Source: Bacteroidia bacterium
GTDB lineage: Bacteria; Bacteroidota; Bacteroidia; UKL13-3
NCBI GenBank assembly: GCA_014376805.1
Contig: JACMQU010000003.1
Location: 82,432-146,431 of the forward strand
Direction: 5' to 3'
DNA: 64,000 nt
The notes beneath the pieces were generated by a model that saw only the letters and a list, made by a program, of their open reading frames with translations, did not search any database and had not been told where the DNA came from. Every line of letters begins with the position of its first letter. Within the stretch, counting starts at the first letter, position 1. The position numbers were made by a program, and so were the translations under genes. Of this stretch, positions 37,807 through 46,617 are shown one piece after another.

Positions 37807-38601
37807 TTAAATCCCATCGCCGTCAAAAATATTTCCAAGTCCACCTAATATACCTCCTTCTTCTCTTCTACCTCCAACACTTCCAAAACTCATTATTCTG
37901 CTTGCCAGGCGTGAAATAGGCAATGATTGAATCCAAACCTTACCAGGTCCTTTTAGCGTTGCGAAAAATACACCTTCACCACCAAAAAGCGTATTTTTTA
38001 TGCCACCCACAAATTGTATGTCGTACTCCACATCTTTTGTAAAGGCTACAATACAACCTGTGTCAATTTTTAACAGTTCACCTGGTTGTAATTGACGTTC
38101 TTCTACATGTCCGCCGGCATGCACAAAAGCCATTCCGTCACCTTCCAGTTTCTCCATTATAAAACCCTCACCACCAAATAAACCGGTACCAAGTTTTCTC
38201 TGAAATTCAATGCCAATACTAACGCCTTTAGCAGCGCATAAAAATGCATCTTTCTGACAGGTTATCCTTCCACCTAACCGGGATAGATCCATTGGAATAA
38301 TTTTACCTGGATAAGGAGCTGCAAAGGTAACCTGACGTTTTCCGGTGCCAATATTAGTATATGCAGTCATAAACAAACTTTCACCTGTAAGCATTCTTTT
38401 ACCCGCCGAAAACAACTTTCCTAAAATGCCTGCCTGTTGCTGTGAGCCATCACCAAAAATGGTGTTCATTTGAATGCCATCACTCATCATCATAAAACTT
38501 CCGGGTTCAGCCATAACAGTTTCCTGCGGGTCTAATTCAACTTCTACACACTGCATTTCACTGCCAAATATGCGGTAATCAATTTCGTGATTATAAATCA
38601 T
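37807..38601 (-). CDS. AIM24 / TIGR00266 family protein
   Basis: A 264-residue protein of the AIM24-like beta-sandwich family. Characteristic segments are VELDPQETVMAEPGSFMMMS, GAGGEGF-like GLFGGEGFIMEKLEGDG, VDTGCIVAF-like KIDTGCIVAF and GPGKVWIQSLPISRLA. The tail is glycine-rich (GGILGGLGNIFDGDG). The molecular role is poorly known. A consensus promoter lies just upstream and an ACMSD-like gene follows. Confidence 0.9.
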   Translation of the reverse strand: MIYNHEIDYRIFGSEMQCVEVELDPQETVMAEPGSFMMMSDGIQMNTIFGDGSQQQAGILGKLFSAGKRMLTGESLFMTAYTNIGTGKRQVTFAAPYPGKIIPMDLSRLGGRITCQKDAFLCAAKGVSIGIEFQRKLGTGLFGGEGFIMEKLEGDGMAFVHAGGHVEERQLQPGELLKIDTGCIVAFTKDVEYDIQFVGGIKNTLFGGEGVFFATLKGPGKVWIQSLPISRLASRIMSFGSVGGRREEGGILGGLGNIFDGDGI

Positions 38602-38621
38602 GTTTTTTGTTTAATTGCCGG

Positions 38622-38653
38622 CAAAAGTATTTAAAATTTGGGTTGCCATCAAA
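38622..38653 (-). promoter_or_regulatory. Promoter of the AIM24-ACMSD operon
   Basis: On the minus strand TTTG (38650-38653) and TACTTTTG (38622-38629) are separated by 20 bases and match the Bacteroidetes promoter consensus. The start codon is about 20 bases downstream. Confidence 0.65.
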
Positions 38654-38781
38654 CATGCTGAATTGTTTTTTCTTAATTTTTTCTTAGCAAAGGCTTACAA
38701 AATAGCCCTCAGCACCACAGTAGTTCCAAAAAAATGAGAAGTTATGGTTAAATAAATTTGTGTTAATTTCATAAAAAATGC

Positions 38782-38789
38782 TTACTTTG
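38782..38789 (+). promoter_or_regulatory. -7-like box immediately before the ORF at 38794
   Basis: TTACTTTG is a one-mismatch -7 box only 4 bases before the ATG; a TTTG lies at 38757-38760, 21 bases upstream. If used, the transcript would be leaderless or nearly so. Confidence 0.4.
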
Positions 38790-38793
38790 TATA

Positions 38794-39441
38794 ATGCGTG
38801 TAGCCATATTGGTAGGTATTTCAGGAAAAACAGGTAAAGCTTTAATGGAGGGTTTGATTAAAAGCCGACATTACAAAAAAGTGATTATCCTTACCCGAAG
38901 AGAAAACCGAAGGTTAAAAAACCTGCACCTTAAAAAAGTTATTGTTGATTTTAGCAGGATTGAAGATTATTCTCAGGAATTTGAGGAGGCTGATGATGTA
39001 TTTTGTTTGTTAGGTACTGATTATATTAGTACATATAAACTTGATGATGCTGCCATGTTTGAGTATGAGTATCCGGTTAAACTTGCACATGCAGCAAAAA
39101 ATAATGGTGTTAAAAATTTTTTTCTGTTAAACCCAACCCGGGCTGATCTGAAGTCTACTAAAGATAAAATGAAAGTAAGGGCAAAATTAGCAGAAGAAAT
39201 TCAGCAAATGGGATTTGATAATTTTTGTTTATTTAAAGTAAATGCCATTGCTGAACCGGTTGATACGGATAGCAGTATGTTTGCAGCCCGTAAAGGATTA
39301 GGTACAATTATTAATATGGTAGGAATGGGTTTAATAGATAAGTTGCGGCCAACACCTGCCAACCTGGTGGCAAATAAAATGATAGCTGTTGCTATTTCAA
39401 ATCCGTTGGAGAAAAAGGAATTTCTTCCACAGGATTACTAA
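38794..39441 (+). CDS. NAD(P)-binding Rossmann protein, catalytic residues lost
   Basis: A 215-residue atypical SDR/HTATIP2-like protein. The N-terminal nucleotide loop is VGISGKTGKAL and the body aligns well with the next gene (shared DDVFCLLG and YEYP blocks). The serine and the YxxxK pair of the family are replaced by proline, lysine and arginine (NPTRADLKSTKDKMKVRAK). It is therefore probably a non-catalytic paralogue, perhaps a partner of the following enzyme. The next gene starts 7 bases after its stop. A -7-like box sits right before the start. Confidence 0.75.
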   Translation: MRVAILVGISGKTGKALMEGLIKSRHYKKVIILTRRENRRLKNLHLKKVIVDFSRIEDYSQEFEEADDVFCLLGTDYISTYKLDDAAMFEYEYPVKLAHAAKNNGVKNFFLLNPTRADLKSTKDKMKVRAKLAEEIQQMGFDNFCLFKVNAIAEPVDTDSSMFAARKGLGTIINMVGMGLIDKLRPTPANLVANKMIAVAISNPLEKKEFLPQDY

Positions 39442-39448
39442 TCTTACT

Positions 39449-40111
39449 ATGTTGCGAAAAGCTTTGGTAATTGGTGCTACCGGCCTCATTGGTAGAAGTC
39501 TAGTGTATGAATTACTAAAAAGTAATGAGTATGATAAGGTAGTGGTAATGGCGAGAAAAGACCTCGTGATAAGACATACTAAACTGGAGCAATATTTAAT
39601 TGATTTTGATAGTCTTGAACACTACCAGGATTATATGCAGGTTAATGATGTTTTTTGCTGTTTAGGTTCAACCCGAGCTAAAACACCCGACCTTAATATG
39701 TACCGTAAAATTGATTATGAATATCCGATAACAATTGCGAAATTAGCATTAGCAAGAGGAGCAGAACAATTTTTATTGGTCTCTTCAATGGGTGCTGATA
39801 AACGTTCAAGAATTTTTTATAACCGTGTTAAAGGTGATGTAGAAGATGCCATTACTCGGCTTAACTATCCGATACTCCATATTTTCAGACCTGCCTTATT
39901 ATTAGGCAACAGATTAGAAAAGCGACCTATGGAAATGATTTCAAAGTTTTTATTTAAAGTATTAAACCCGTTTCTGATAGGCCCATTAAGTGGTTTTAAA
40001 GCAATACAAGGAGAAACCGTGGCTAAGGTAATGGTTAAAATTGCAATTCAACATATAATGGGAACAAAAATATGGCTCAACCAACAGATAATGGATATAG
40101 GTAAGAAATAG
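39449..40111 (+). CDS. NAD(P)-binding oxidoreductase, HTATIP2-like
   Basis: A 220-residue atypical SDR. I use the ATG at 39449, which places GATGLIG at residues 8-14; an ATG at 39389 would overlap the previous gene. The catalytic set is intact (SSMGAD, then YNRVK), unlike its upstream paralogue. Such enzymes bind NADPH; the substrate is unknown. A C-terminal amphipathic region holds the FNPFLIGPLSGF-type loop. It lies 7 bases after its paralogue, so the pair arose by tandem duplication. Confidence 0.78.
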   Translation: MLRKALVIGATGLIGRSLVYELLKSNEYDKVVVMARKDLVIRHTKLEQYLIDFDSLEHYQDYMQVNDVFCCLGSTRAKTPDLNMYRKIDYEYPITIAKLALARGAEQFLLVSSMGADKRSRIFYNRVKGDVEDAITRLNYPILHIFRPALLLGNRLEKRPMEMISKFLFKVLNPFLIGPLSGFKAIQGETVAKVMVKIAIQHIMGTKIWLNQQIMDIGKK

Positions 40112-40203
40112 CTTTGTAAGATTTTATTGATACATTTTATTTAGAAAGTAACTATAAAATGCTATTAGATGGCTTAACTTAAGAACTATTTAAATTAACA
40201 TAA

Positions 40204-40674
40204 AAAAACCATATTTATCAATCAAAAATAACCTGGAAAAGAAAAAAAGGTGAAGGCACGAAAAACTGCAAAAGTTATGAGCGGGATTATCTCCTTCAGA
40301 TAAATAATAAAGTGGATATTTCCTGATCTATCGATTCATCATTACAGGGAAATTATAAAAAAAATTATCCGGAAGAATTATTCCTTGCTTCCTTATTTGC
40401 ATGCTATATGCTTTGGTAATTACACCTCTGTTGCGGCAGTTAAATTTTAGTTATGGATTATATAGATAATGCAACGGGTACAATACACTCAGATATTAAT
40501 GGTGGTGGACGTTTATCATTAGTGGAACTTCATCCGGTGGTTACCTTTGCAGTTGGATCAGACAGTGAAAAAGATAAATTATTGCATGAACTTGCCCATC
40601 AAAAATGTTTTATTACAAACTCTTTTATTTTGCTGGTAGAACATATACCGATTTTTTTATGGGAAAAGAAATAA
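40204..40674 (+). pseudogene. OsmC-family peroxidase gene with three in-frame stops
   Basis: One reading frame encodes a whole OsmC-like protein: IYQSKITWKRKKGEGT, KSYERDYLL, the first redox cysteine in SLFACYMLW, DYIDNATGTIHSDINGGG and the second cysteine in AHQKCFITNS. It is cut by TGA at 40324-40326, TAA at 40417-40419 and TAA at 40441-40443, with no frameshift. No ATG precedes the first block; the codon before it is TAA. Only the 73 codons from 40453 remain as an open frame. OsmC proteins reduce organic hydroperoxides with the two cysteines, so this copy is not functional. Confidence 0.85.
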
Positions 40675-40849
40675 CAATTGTTTTTTAAATAGCAATCAAC
40701 ATCGGCATTTTATATATCTACTTATAATAAGTACACATTTACGGTTCATTACATGCTACCCACAACTAAAGAAATACAGGCAGATTTAAGATAATTCTAA
40801 ATCTCTAATTTATACTTATATAACTGTAATTATAATGAGTTATGCTTAC

Positions 40850-41605
40850 TTAATTAATATTTAAACCAATAAACACCCCAAGCCAGGGTTTATTCTGATA
40901 AATCCAGTTGTTCCTGTTTTTATCAGCAAGGTAATCATAGCCAATAGCTACTCCGGTGCTAATTTTCTTGTATCCAAACAGAAAGGCTAAACCATAATTT
41001 AATGATACAGCATCATATTCATAGGTTATTGTATTGCGCACAAATTCAGGCTTTATATTTGCAGAACTAATGCCCCCGAAAACTCCAACTCCACATCCTA
41101 TATTATTAATTTTAGATAAATGAACTGGGGTTTTTAGCGGATGGTTTTTAATGGTGAAAAAATCTGAACGAATTCCGGCATAAACTGCCGCATTAAAACT
41201 TGTGGTTATTTGTAAAGGAATTCCATCTGTGGCAAATCTGAATTTAAATGGGGTGGTAAATACATCCATATCATAAGAGTTGTTTATAAGCAGTAAATGT
41301 TTAGGGTGTGGCTCATAAAAAGGGTACACATAATTTATAGCATTTTTAAATGGTGTGGTGGTATCAATAGACGTTATAAATAAGGTATCTCTTAAATTAA
41401 ATAAAAACACTTTCTGTTTTTCAGCCCATGCATTAATCTGGATGGTGTCATTTTCATGTGAATAATAGTGTTGTTGTTTTGGCATTATATAAAAATCATC
41501 AGGGATACCTGAAGTTGGGTTTGTTACAAGCGTACTGCATGCAGATATATAAAGCAAACTATAAGTAAGCAATAGATAAGGAGAAAATTTTTTTAAGAGA
41601 GCCAT
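40850..41605 (-). CDS. Lipoprotein of unknown function, barrel-like
   Basis: A 251-residue protein with lipobox YISAC (cysteine at about residue 23). The mature part has a leader of about 60 residues and then strands with GVGVFGGISSANIKPEF, NYGLAFLFGYKKISTGVAIG and WLGVFIGLNIN, which look like an outer-membrane barrel end. Some Bacteroidota lipidated barrels have this layout. It is convergent with the OsmC remnant and divergent from the SRPBCC gene. Confidence 0.55.
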   Translation of the reverse strand: MALLKKFSPYLLLTYSLLYISACSTLVTNPTSGIPDDFYIMPKQQHYYSHENDTIQINAWAEKQKVFLFNLRDTLFITSIDTTTPFKNAINYVYPFYEPHPKHLLLINNSYDMDVFTTPFKFRFATDGIPLQITTSFNAAVYAGIRSDFFTIKNHPLKTPVHLSKINNIGCGVGVFGGISSANIKPEFVRNTITYEYDAVSLNYGLAFLFGYKKISTGVAIGYDYLADKNRNNWIYQNKPWLGVFIGLNIN

Positions 41606-41816
41606 TCTTTACAGATTGAGTTTTTTTTAATGATACAAATATCTTAAAATACTTCAGCCATCTTAAGTAATTTATTATGTTTTAATTGATAAATACAATT
41701 GTAACCGGCATGAGTTATTTTTATGCTTATCTTACTAATACAAGAAGTGCTATAAATACTTACATTTGTTAACCAATTGGCAGTTTCAGCAATCACAGAT
41801 TTATACGCCATTTATT

Positions 41817-42206
41817 ATGAAAGAATTTAAAAAATATTATACTATACCGGCCCCCCCGCAAGATGTTTACCTTGCCTTAACTTACGAAACTACCATTATG
41901 TTATGGACTGGTGATACAGCAAAAATGAAAGCCGAGGTGGGTTCTGAATTTTCATTGTGGGATGGAAGCATAGTTGGTAAAAATCTGGAATTTGAGGAAA
42001 ACAAAAGAATTGTGCAGCAATGGTATTTTGGCGAAGAGCAGACAGATACACCCTCAATTGTAACAATTAAATTACATCCACTTAAAGAAACACAAACTTC
42101 AGTTGAACTTCGTCATACCAATATACCAGATGAAGAATACGAAGATATAGTAGCCGGCTGGAATCAAAGTTATTTTGGGGAGTTACATGATTTTTATGAG
42201 GAGTAA
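41817..42206 (+). CDS. SRPBCC / AHSA1-like domain protein
   Basis: A 129-residue protein forming one helix-grip domain. I start at ATG 41817 because the upstream candidate (41766) is a TTG and adds an unrelated leader. Family segments are YTIPAPPQDVYLALT, GSEFSLWDGSIVG and a C-terminal helix with WNQSYFGELHDFYEE. It matches AHSA1-like proteins that bind hydrophobic ligands; the ligand is unknown. Confidence 0.82.
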   Translation: MKEFKKYYTIPAPPQDVYLALTYETTIMLWTGDTAKMKAEVGSEFSLWDGSIVGKNLEFEENKRIVQQWYFGEEQTDTPSIVTIKLHPLKETQTSVELRHTNIPDEEYEDIVAGWNQSYFGELHDFYEE

Positions 42207-42289
42207 ATTTACAGGCAAGCCTTTCATAAAAATTACAGATCAAAATAAAAGTTTTAAAAAATGAACTGGATAACTTTGATCACAGAATA

Positions 42290-42967
42290 TTACAAATTCC
42301 AATCAATAGGTTCGATACCTTGTTTTATCAAATAATTATTAGTCATACTAAAATGTTTACAACCAAAAAAACCATTGTGTGCAGAGAGGGGTGAAGGATG
42401 GGCAGCTTTTAATATAAGATGCTTATCCGGATCGATAAAAGCCACTTTACTTTGAGCAAAATTACCCCATAAAATAAATACCAGGTGATTTCTTTGTTTA
42501 GATAATTCCCTGATCACCTCATCTGTAAAATGTTCCCATCCTAGTTTTTGATGCGAGCCTGCTTGTCCCGTTCTAACAGTTAAGATAGCATTAAGCAATA
42601 ATACCCCGCGGGTTGTCCATTTTGTTAAATTGCCACTTTCGGGAATTGTAAAATCCGGCACATCCTGCTGCAATTCTTTAAAGATGTTTTTTAATGAAGG
42701 AGGTAATGGTATGCCATCGTTTACAGAAAAACACAAACCGTGGGCCTGAAATAGTCTGTGGTATGGATCCTGTCCCAGAATTACAACTTTAACTTTTTCA
42801 AATGGAATACTATTGAATGCAGCAAAAATTTGTTGTTCGGGTGGAAAGATTATTTTATTTGCAGCCTTCTCTTTAAATAAAAAATCTTTAAGTTGTATAA
42901 AAGCAGCATTGTTAAGAGCATCGGATAATTTTATTTTCCAACTGCTTTCTATATTTATTTCATTCAT
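42290..42967 (-). CDS. ung: Uracil-DNA glycosylase
   Basis: A 225-residue family 1 enzyme that removes uracil from DNA. It has the water-activating loop GQDPYH, VLLLNAILTVR and the C-terminal HPSPLSAHNGFFGCKHF motif. Length is normal. It is divergent from dapD with a short shared promoter region. Confidence 0.97.
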   Translation of the reverse strand: MNEINIESSWKIKLSDALNNAAFIQLKDFLFKEKAANKIIFPPEQQIFAAFNSIPFEKVKVVILGQDPYHRLFQAHGLCFSVNDGIPLPPSLKNIFKELQQDVPDFTIPESGNLTKWTTRGVLLLNAILTVRTGQAGSHQKLGWEHFTDEVIRELSKQRNHLVFILWGNFAQSKVAFIDPDKHLILKAAHPSPLSAHNGFFGCKHFSMTNNYLIKQGIEPIDWNL

Positions 42968-43010
42968 AATATTGTTTGTAAATATCCAATAAGGTTTTGA
43001 ATATTGCCAG

Positions 43011-43823
43011 ATGGAATTTCAACAAATTATTGAGAAGGCATGGGATAACCGGGAGCTGTTAAAAGAAGCCGGTACACAAGATGCCATTAATGCCGTTATG
43101 GAAGAATTGGATAAAGGTCGTTTGCGTGTGGCAGAGCCTGTATTAGATGGCTGGAAAGTAAACGACTGGGTTAAAAAAGCAGTAATCCTTTATTTTCCTA
43201 TTCGTAAAATGGAAACAATTTTTGCCGGGCCTTTAGAATTTCATGACAAGATGGCCCTCAAAAAAAATTATGCTGAATTAGGTGTACGTGTAGTACCAAA
43301 TGCTGTTGCGCGTTATGGTTCCTATTTGGCTAAAGGTACCATCTTAATGCCAAGTTATATAAACATTGGTGCTTATGTGGATGAAGGTACTATGGTGGAT
43401 ACATGGGCTACCGTTGGTAGTTGTGCGCAAATAGGAAAGCATGTGCACCTGAGTGGTGGTGTAGGTATAGGAGGGGTACTTGAACCCGTGCAGGCCGCCC
43501 CTGTTATTATAGAAGACTATTGTTTTATCGGTTCAAGATGTATTGTTGTGGAAGGCGTGCATGTGAAAAGTGAAGCTGTTTTAGGTGCGGGTGTAACGCT
43601 TACCATGAGTACAAAAATAATAGATGTAACGGGTGCCGAACCTATAGAATACAAAGGAATTGTTCCATCCAGATCAGTAGTTATACCGGGAAGTTACACC
43701 AAACAATTTTCCGCAGGTGCCTATCAGGTTCCTTGCGCATTAATTATAGGTGAACGAAAAGCAAGTACTGATATGAAAACATCGTTAAATAATGCATTAA
43801 GGGAGTATAATGTGGCTGTGTAA
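43011..43823 (+). CDS. dapD: Tetrahydrodipicolinate N-succinyltransferase
   Basis: A 270-residue left-handed beta-helix acyltransferase of lysine and diaminopimelate synthesis. The hexapeptide region includes MPSYINIGAYVDEGTMVDTW, VGSCAQIGKHVHLSGGVGIG and GSRCIVVEGVHVK. The N-terminus (IIEKAWDNRELLK) is normal. It supplies peptidoglycan precursors. No other dap genes are adjacent. Confidence 0.96.
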   Translation: MEFQQIIEKAWDNRELLKEAGTQDAINAVMEELDKGRLRVAEPVLDGWKVNDWVKKAVILYFPIRKMETIFAGPLEFHDKMALKKNYAELGVRVVPNAVARYGSYLAKGTILMPSYINIGAYVDEGTMVDTWATVGSCAQIGKHVHLSGGVGIGGVLEPVQAAPVIIEDYCFIGSRCIVVEGVHVKSEAVLGAGVTLTMSTKIIDVTGAEPIEYKGIVPSRSVVIPGSYTKQFSAGAYQVPCALIIGERKASTDMKTSLNNALREYNVAV

Positions 43824-43988
43824 TTTTAGTAAATAATCCTTGCTTGGTCACGCCATTTTTGAAGGATTTAAATTATCTGCATGGTGCTTTATTTCTAGGG
43901 CATTTTATTAATACATTATGCCTGTTTTACCTGCCAAAGTTTAATGTATATTTACTAAAAATAATAAACGGTTAACTGTATTTATGTA

Positions 43989-44765
43989 TTAGGGATTGCG
44001 GCGTTTAAAATTTTTGTAATTGCCACCTCCGCTATTGCTATTATTATTATTGTTACTATTGTTATTATTACTATTGTTATTATTTCCGCCACCACTGCCG
44101 CTATTGCGGTTGTTTTTAAACTTATTGTTCCTGTTCTGATTGTTGTTATTGCGATAGCCATTTCCACCGTTAAAACTTTCGTCGGTAATAGGCGTTACAC
44201 GGCGTTGCTGCATATTCTTAAACTGCAGATCGTCGCTCTCATTAATTCTTATTTTGCCACCTGTTAAGAATTCAAGATGGGCCATCACTTCTTCATCATT
44301 CAGCATTTCTGCATTCCACGCTTTGCTGCTCATTTTCATAAATGAACCTATAGCATTGATATAAGCCGTGCGAAACGGACCTTCTTCAAGCTCGGCAACT
44401 TTCTTTAAAATGGAAGCTACATTTTTGCCATAAAACCTGAATTTGATTGGGGATTGAGGATACCTCATAGGATCAGGTTTAGCCTTAATTGTTTCGGGTG
44501 TAGGCGTAGGATAGGGAGAATCAACGTCGAGTTTAAAATCACTCATTACAAAAAGATGATCCCACAATTTATGTTTATAATCCACCACATCACGCAAATG
44601 TGGATTTAACTGACCCATTAGTTTAATTATTTCATTGGCGATTCTCTGACGTTTAATCCGATCATTTTCTGCCACTGCTATCTGTATCATTTTCTGAATA
44701 CTTCTTCCATATTCAGAAATTAATAATTTACCTCTTTCGGTATTATACTGTAAGCTTAATTCCAT
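43989..44765 (-). CDS. DUF4290 protein with poly-Asn tail
   Basis: A 258-residue protein. Residues 1-190 match DUF4290, for example LQYNTERGKLLISEYGRSIQ and LNPHLRDVVDYKHKLWDHL, found almost only in Bacteroidota. The last 60 residues are a low-complexity tail of asparagine with glycine, serine and arginine, encoded by repeated AAT/AAC codons. Tails of this kind often bind RNA or phase-separate. The function is unknown. It lies downstream of recN on the same strand. Confidence 0.85.
   Translation of the reverse strand: MELSLQYNTERGKLLISEYGRSIQKMIQIAVAENDRIKRQRIANEIIKLMGQLNPHLRDVVDYKHKLWDHLFVMSDFKLDVDSPYPTPTPETIKAKPDPMRYPQSPIKFRFYGKNVASILKKVAELEEGPFRTAYINAIGSFMKMSSKAWNAEMLNDEEVMAHLEFLTGGKIRINESDDLQFKNMQQRRVTPITDESFNGGNGYRNNNNQNRNNKFKNNRNSGSGGGNNNNSNNNNSNNNNNSNSGGGNYKNFKRRNP
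44036..44085 (-). repeat. Trinucleotide (AAT/AAC) repeat tract in the DUF4290 gene
   Basis: The tail of the DUF4290 gene is a run of alternating AAT, AAC and AGT codons giving Asn blocks split by Ser. Such microsatellites can change length between strains. Confidence 0.8.
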
Positions 44766-44875
44766 GTTTATGTTTGCAAGATAATAAATTTATTCTAAAT
44801 GTGAAAAACGGGTATTTTTTGTACCATGTATATAATCAGTTTTTAGTTTAACAACCTGTATTACCCTTTAGGTTG

Positions 44876-46534
44876 TTAACCCATTAATTCTTTAGCTGCG
44901 GCTAATACTTTGGCCGAGGGGTTTTCTCCACTTAGCATTCGAGCTATTTCTTCTACACGCTCATCTGGTTGTAGTTGTTTAATCTGAGTGCTGGTTTGCT
45001 GGCCAGCGTCATGTTTATAAACATAAAAATGAACATCTGCTTTACCTGCTATCTGAGGTAAATGGGTTATAGCCAAAACCTGGTGATTTTGTGCATGTTG
45101 TTTCATAACTAAAGCTACGCGCTGAGCCGCTTCTCCGGATATACCAGTGTCTATCTCATCAAAAACAATAGTAGGTAAATGTACCTTATCTGCTATCAGT
45201 GATTTAATGCATAACATAAGTCTGCTCAGCTCTCCGCCACTTGCTACTTTATTCATGGGCTGTAATGCAAAGCCTTTATTGGCACTAAACATAAAAGTTA
45301 TTTCATCCAATCCATTACCCGTAATTTTTTCTTCAGTGTATATCTGGTGAACCAGTTTTAATTGCGCATTTGGCATAGCTACTTGCAGCAAAAGATCATT
45401 CACTTTTTTTTCAATTCCTGATATTGCTTTTGTTCTTTTTAGGCTAAGCTCGTGGCCGCTTTTTAACAGCAATTTTTTTTGAACCGAAAGTTGTTCACGA
45501 GCAAGTACAATGGCAGTTTCTAATGAACCTAATAACTGAAACTGTGCACTGAATTTTTCCTGTAAAATTATTAAATCTGCATTATTATTTACCCGGTGTT
45601 TTTTTTGTAACTGATACAACTGCTGTAACCGGTATTCCACATCCGCTAAAGCTTTAGGATCAGCCAATGTTTTTTCTGCTATAAAATTTAACTCGGCGGC
45701 AATATCTTTTATATCCAGCATATTGCTTTCAAGCCTGTTCTGTAAAGCTAAAAGCTGTTGGTGATGTTTGGCTGCTGCCGATAAATTTCCTTTTGCTTCC
45801 CGCAATAAGTCTGTAAGGGCATGTTCATTTCCCTCCAGCAATCCGCTAACCAGAGCTGCTGCTGATTGGATTGTTTCTGCATGACTTAAGGTATTTAACT
45901 GTTCTTCTAAAATTTCTTGTTCTTCTATTTTTGGATTTAATTCATTGAGCTCATTTAAAACAAAACGCAGATAGTCTTCATCCTGCCTCGTTCGTTCTTC
46001 GCGTTCAAGCAATTCAAGCAATTCTTTTTCTTTTGCTTTAAAGAGTTTAAACTGATTTTTAAATTGGGTAAGTTCAAGTTGAGTTTCTGCAATTGCATCT
46101 AATACCTCCAGTTGAAAATCTGCCTCGTTAAGTTCGAGTGTCTGATGCTGCGATACGATATCTACAAGGTGAATTCCCAACTCTTTAAGAACCGGTAAAT
46201 TAACAGGGGTATCATTAATAAATGCGCGCGACTTACCGGCTGCGTTTATTTCTCTTCGTAAAATACATTGCGCTTCATAATCAAGTTCATGGCTTTCAAA
46301 AAAGGATTGAAGTTTGTATTTGTTAATATCAAATATGGCCTCTACAACGCATTTATCAGCATCCTGTAATAATGCTTTACTGTCTGCACGTTCGCCTAAT
46401 ATAAGCCCTAATGCACCCATTAAAATGGATTTACCTGCGCCGGTTTCTCCGGTTATGATATTAAGTCCTTTTTCAAAACGAATCTCGCTTTGCCGGATGA
46501 TCGCATAGTTTCTAATTTTTAAATTCAGTAGCAT
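44876..46534 (-). CDS. recN: DNA repair protein RecN
   Basis: A 552-residue SMC-like ATPase for double-strand break repair. It has Walker A TGETGAGKSILMGALGLILG, the long coiled coil (about residues 150-360), the ABC signature KVASGGELSRLMLC and Walker B IVFDEIDTGISGEAAQR. All are intact. The T9SS gene at 46618 ends 84 bases upstream on the same strand, DUF4290 lies downstream. Confidence 0.96.
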   Translation of the reverse strand: MLLNLKIRNYAIIRQSEIRFEKGLNIITGETGAGKSILMGALGLILGERADSKALLQDADKCVVEAIFDINKYKLQSFFESHELDYEAQCILRREINAAGKSRAFINDTPVNLPVLKELGIHLVDIVSQHQTLELNEADFQLEVLDAIAETQLELTQFKNQFKLFKAKEKELLELLEREERTRQDEDYLRFVLNELNELNPKIEEQEILEEQLNTLSHAETIQSAAALVSGLLEGNEHALTDLLREAKGNLSAAAKHHQQLLALQNRLESNMLDIKDIAAELNFIAEKTLADPKALADVEYRLQQLYQLQKKHRVNNNADLIILQEKFSAQFQLLGSLETAIVLAREQLSVQKKLLLKSGHELSLKRTKAISGIEKKVNDLLLQVAMPNAQLKLVHQIYTEEKITGNGLDEITFMFSANKGFALQPMNKVASGGELSRLMLCIKSLIADKVHLPTIVFDEIDTGISGEAAQRVALVMKQHAQNHQVLAITHLPQIAGKADVHFYVYKHDAGQQTSTQIKQLQPDERVEEIARMLSGENPSAKVLAAAKELMG

Positions 46535-46617
46535 GTTTCGTCCACGAATATAAATGCATCAGCCAATATTGCCTTAACGTGTTTTCAACATGCGTACATT
46601 TTAAAGATAATGAAGGC

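Noticed and set aside
2391..40674. Stop-codon reassignment as the cause of the in-frame stops
   Set aside because: TAA, TAG and TGA all end intact genes in this window (for example TAG at 55681-55683), so none is reassigned.
43982..44167. Ile/Thr-rich ORF in the DUF4290 tail region
   Set aside because: It is another frame of the AAT/AAC repeat and is an artefact of the repeat.
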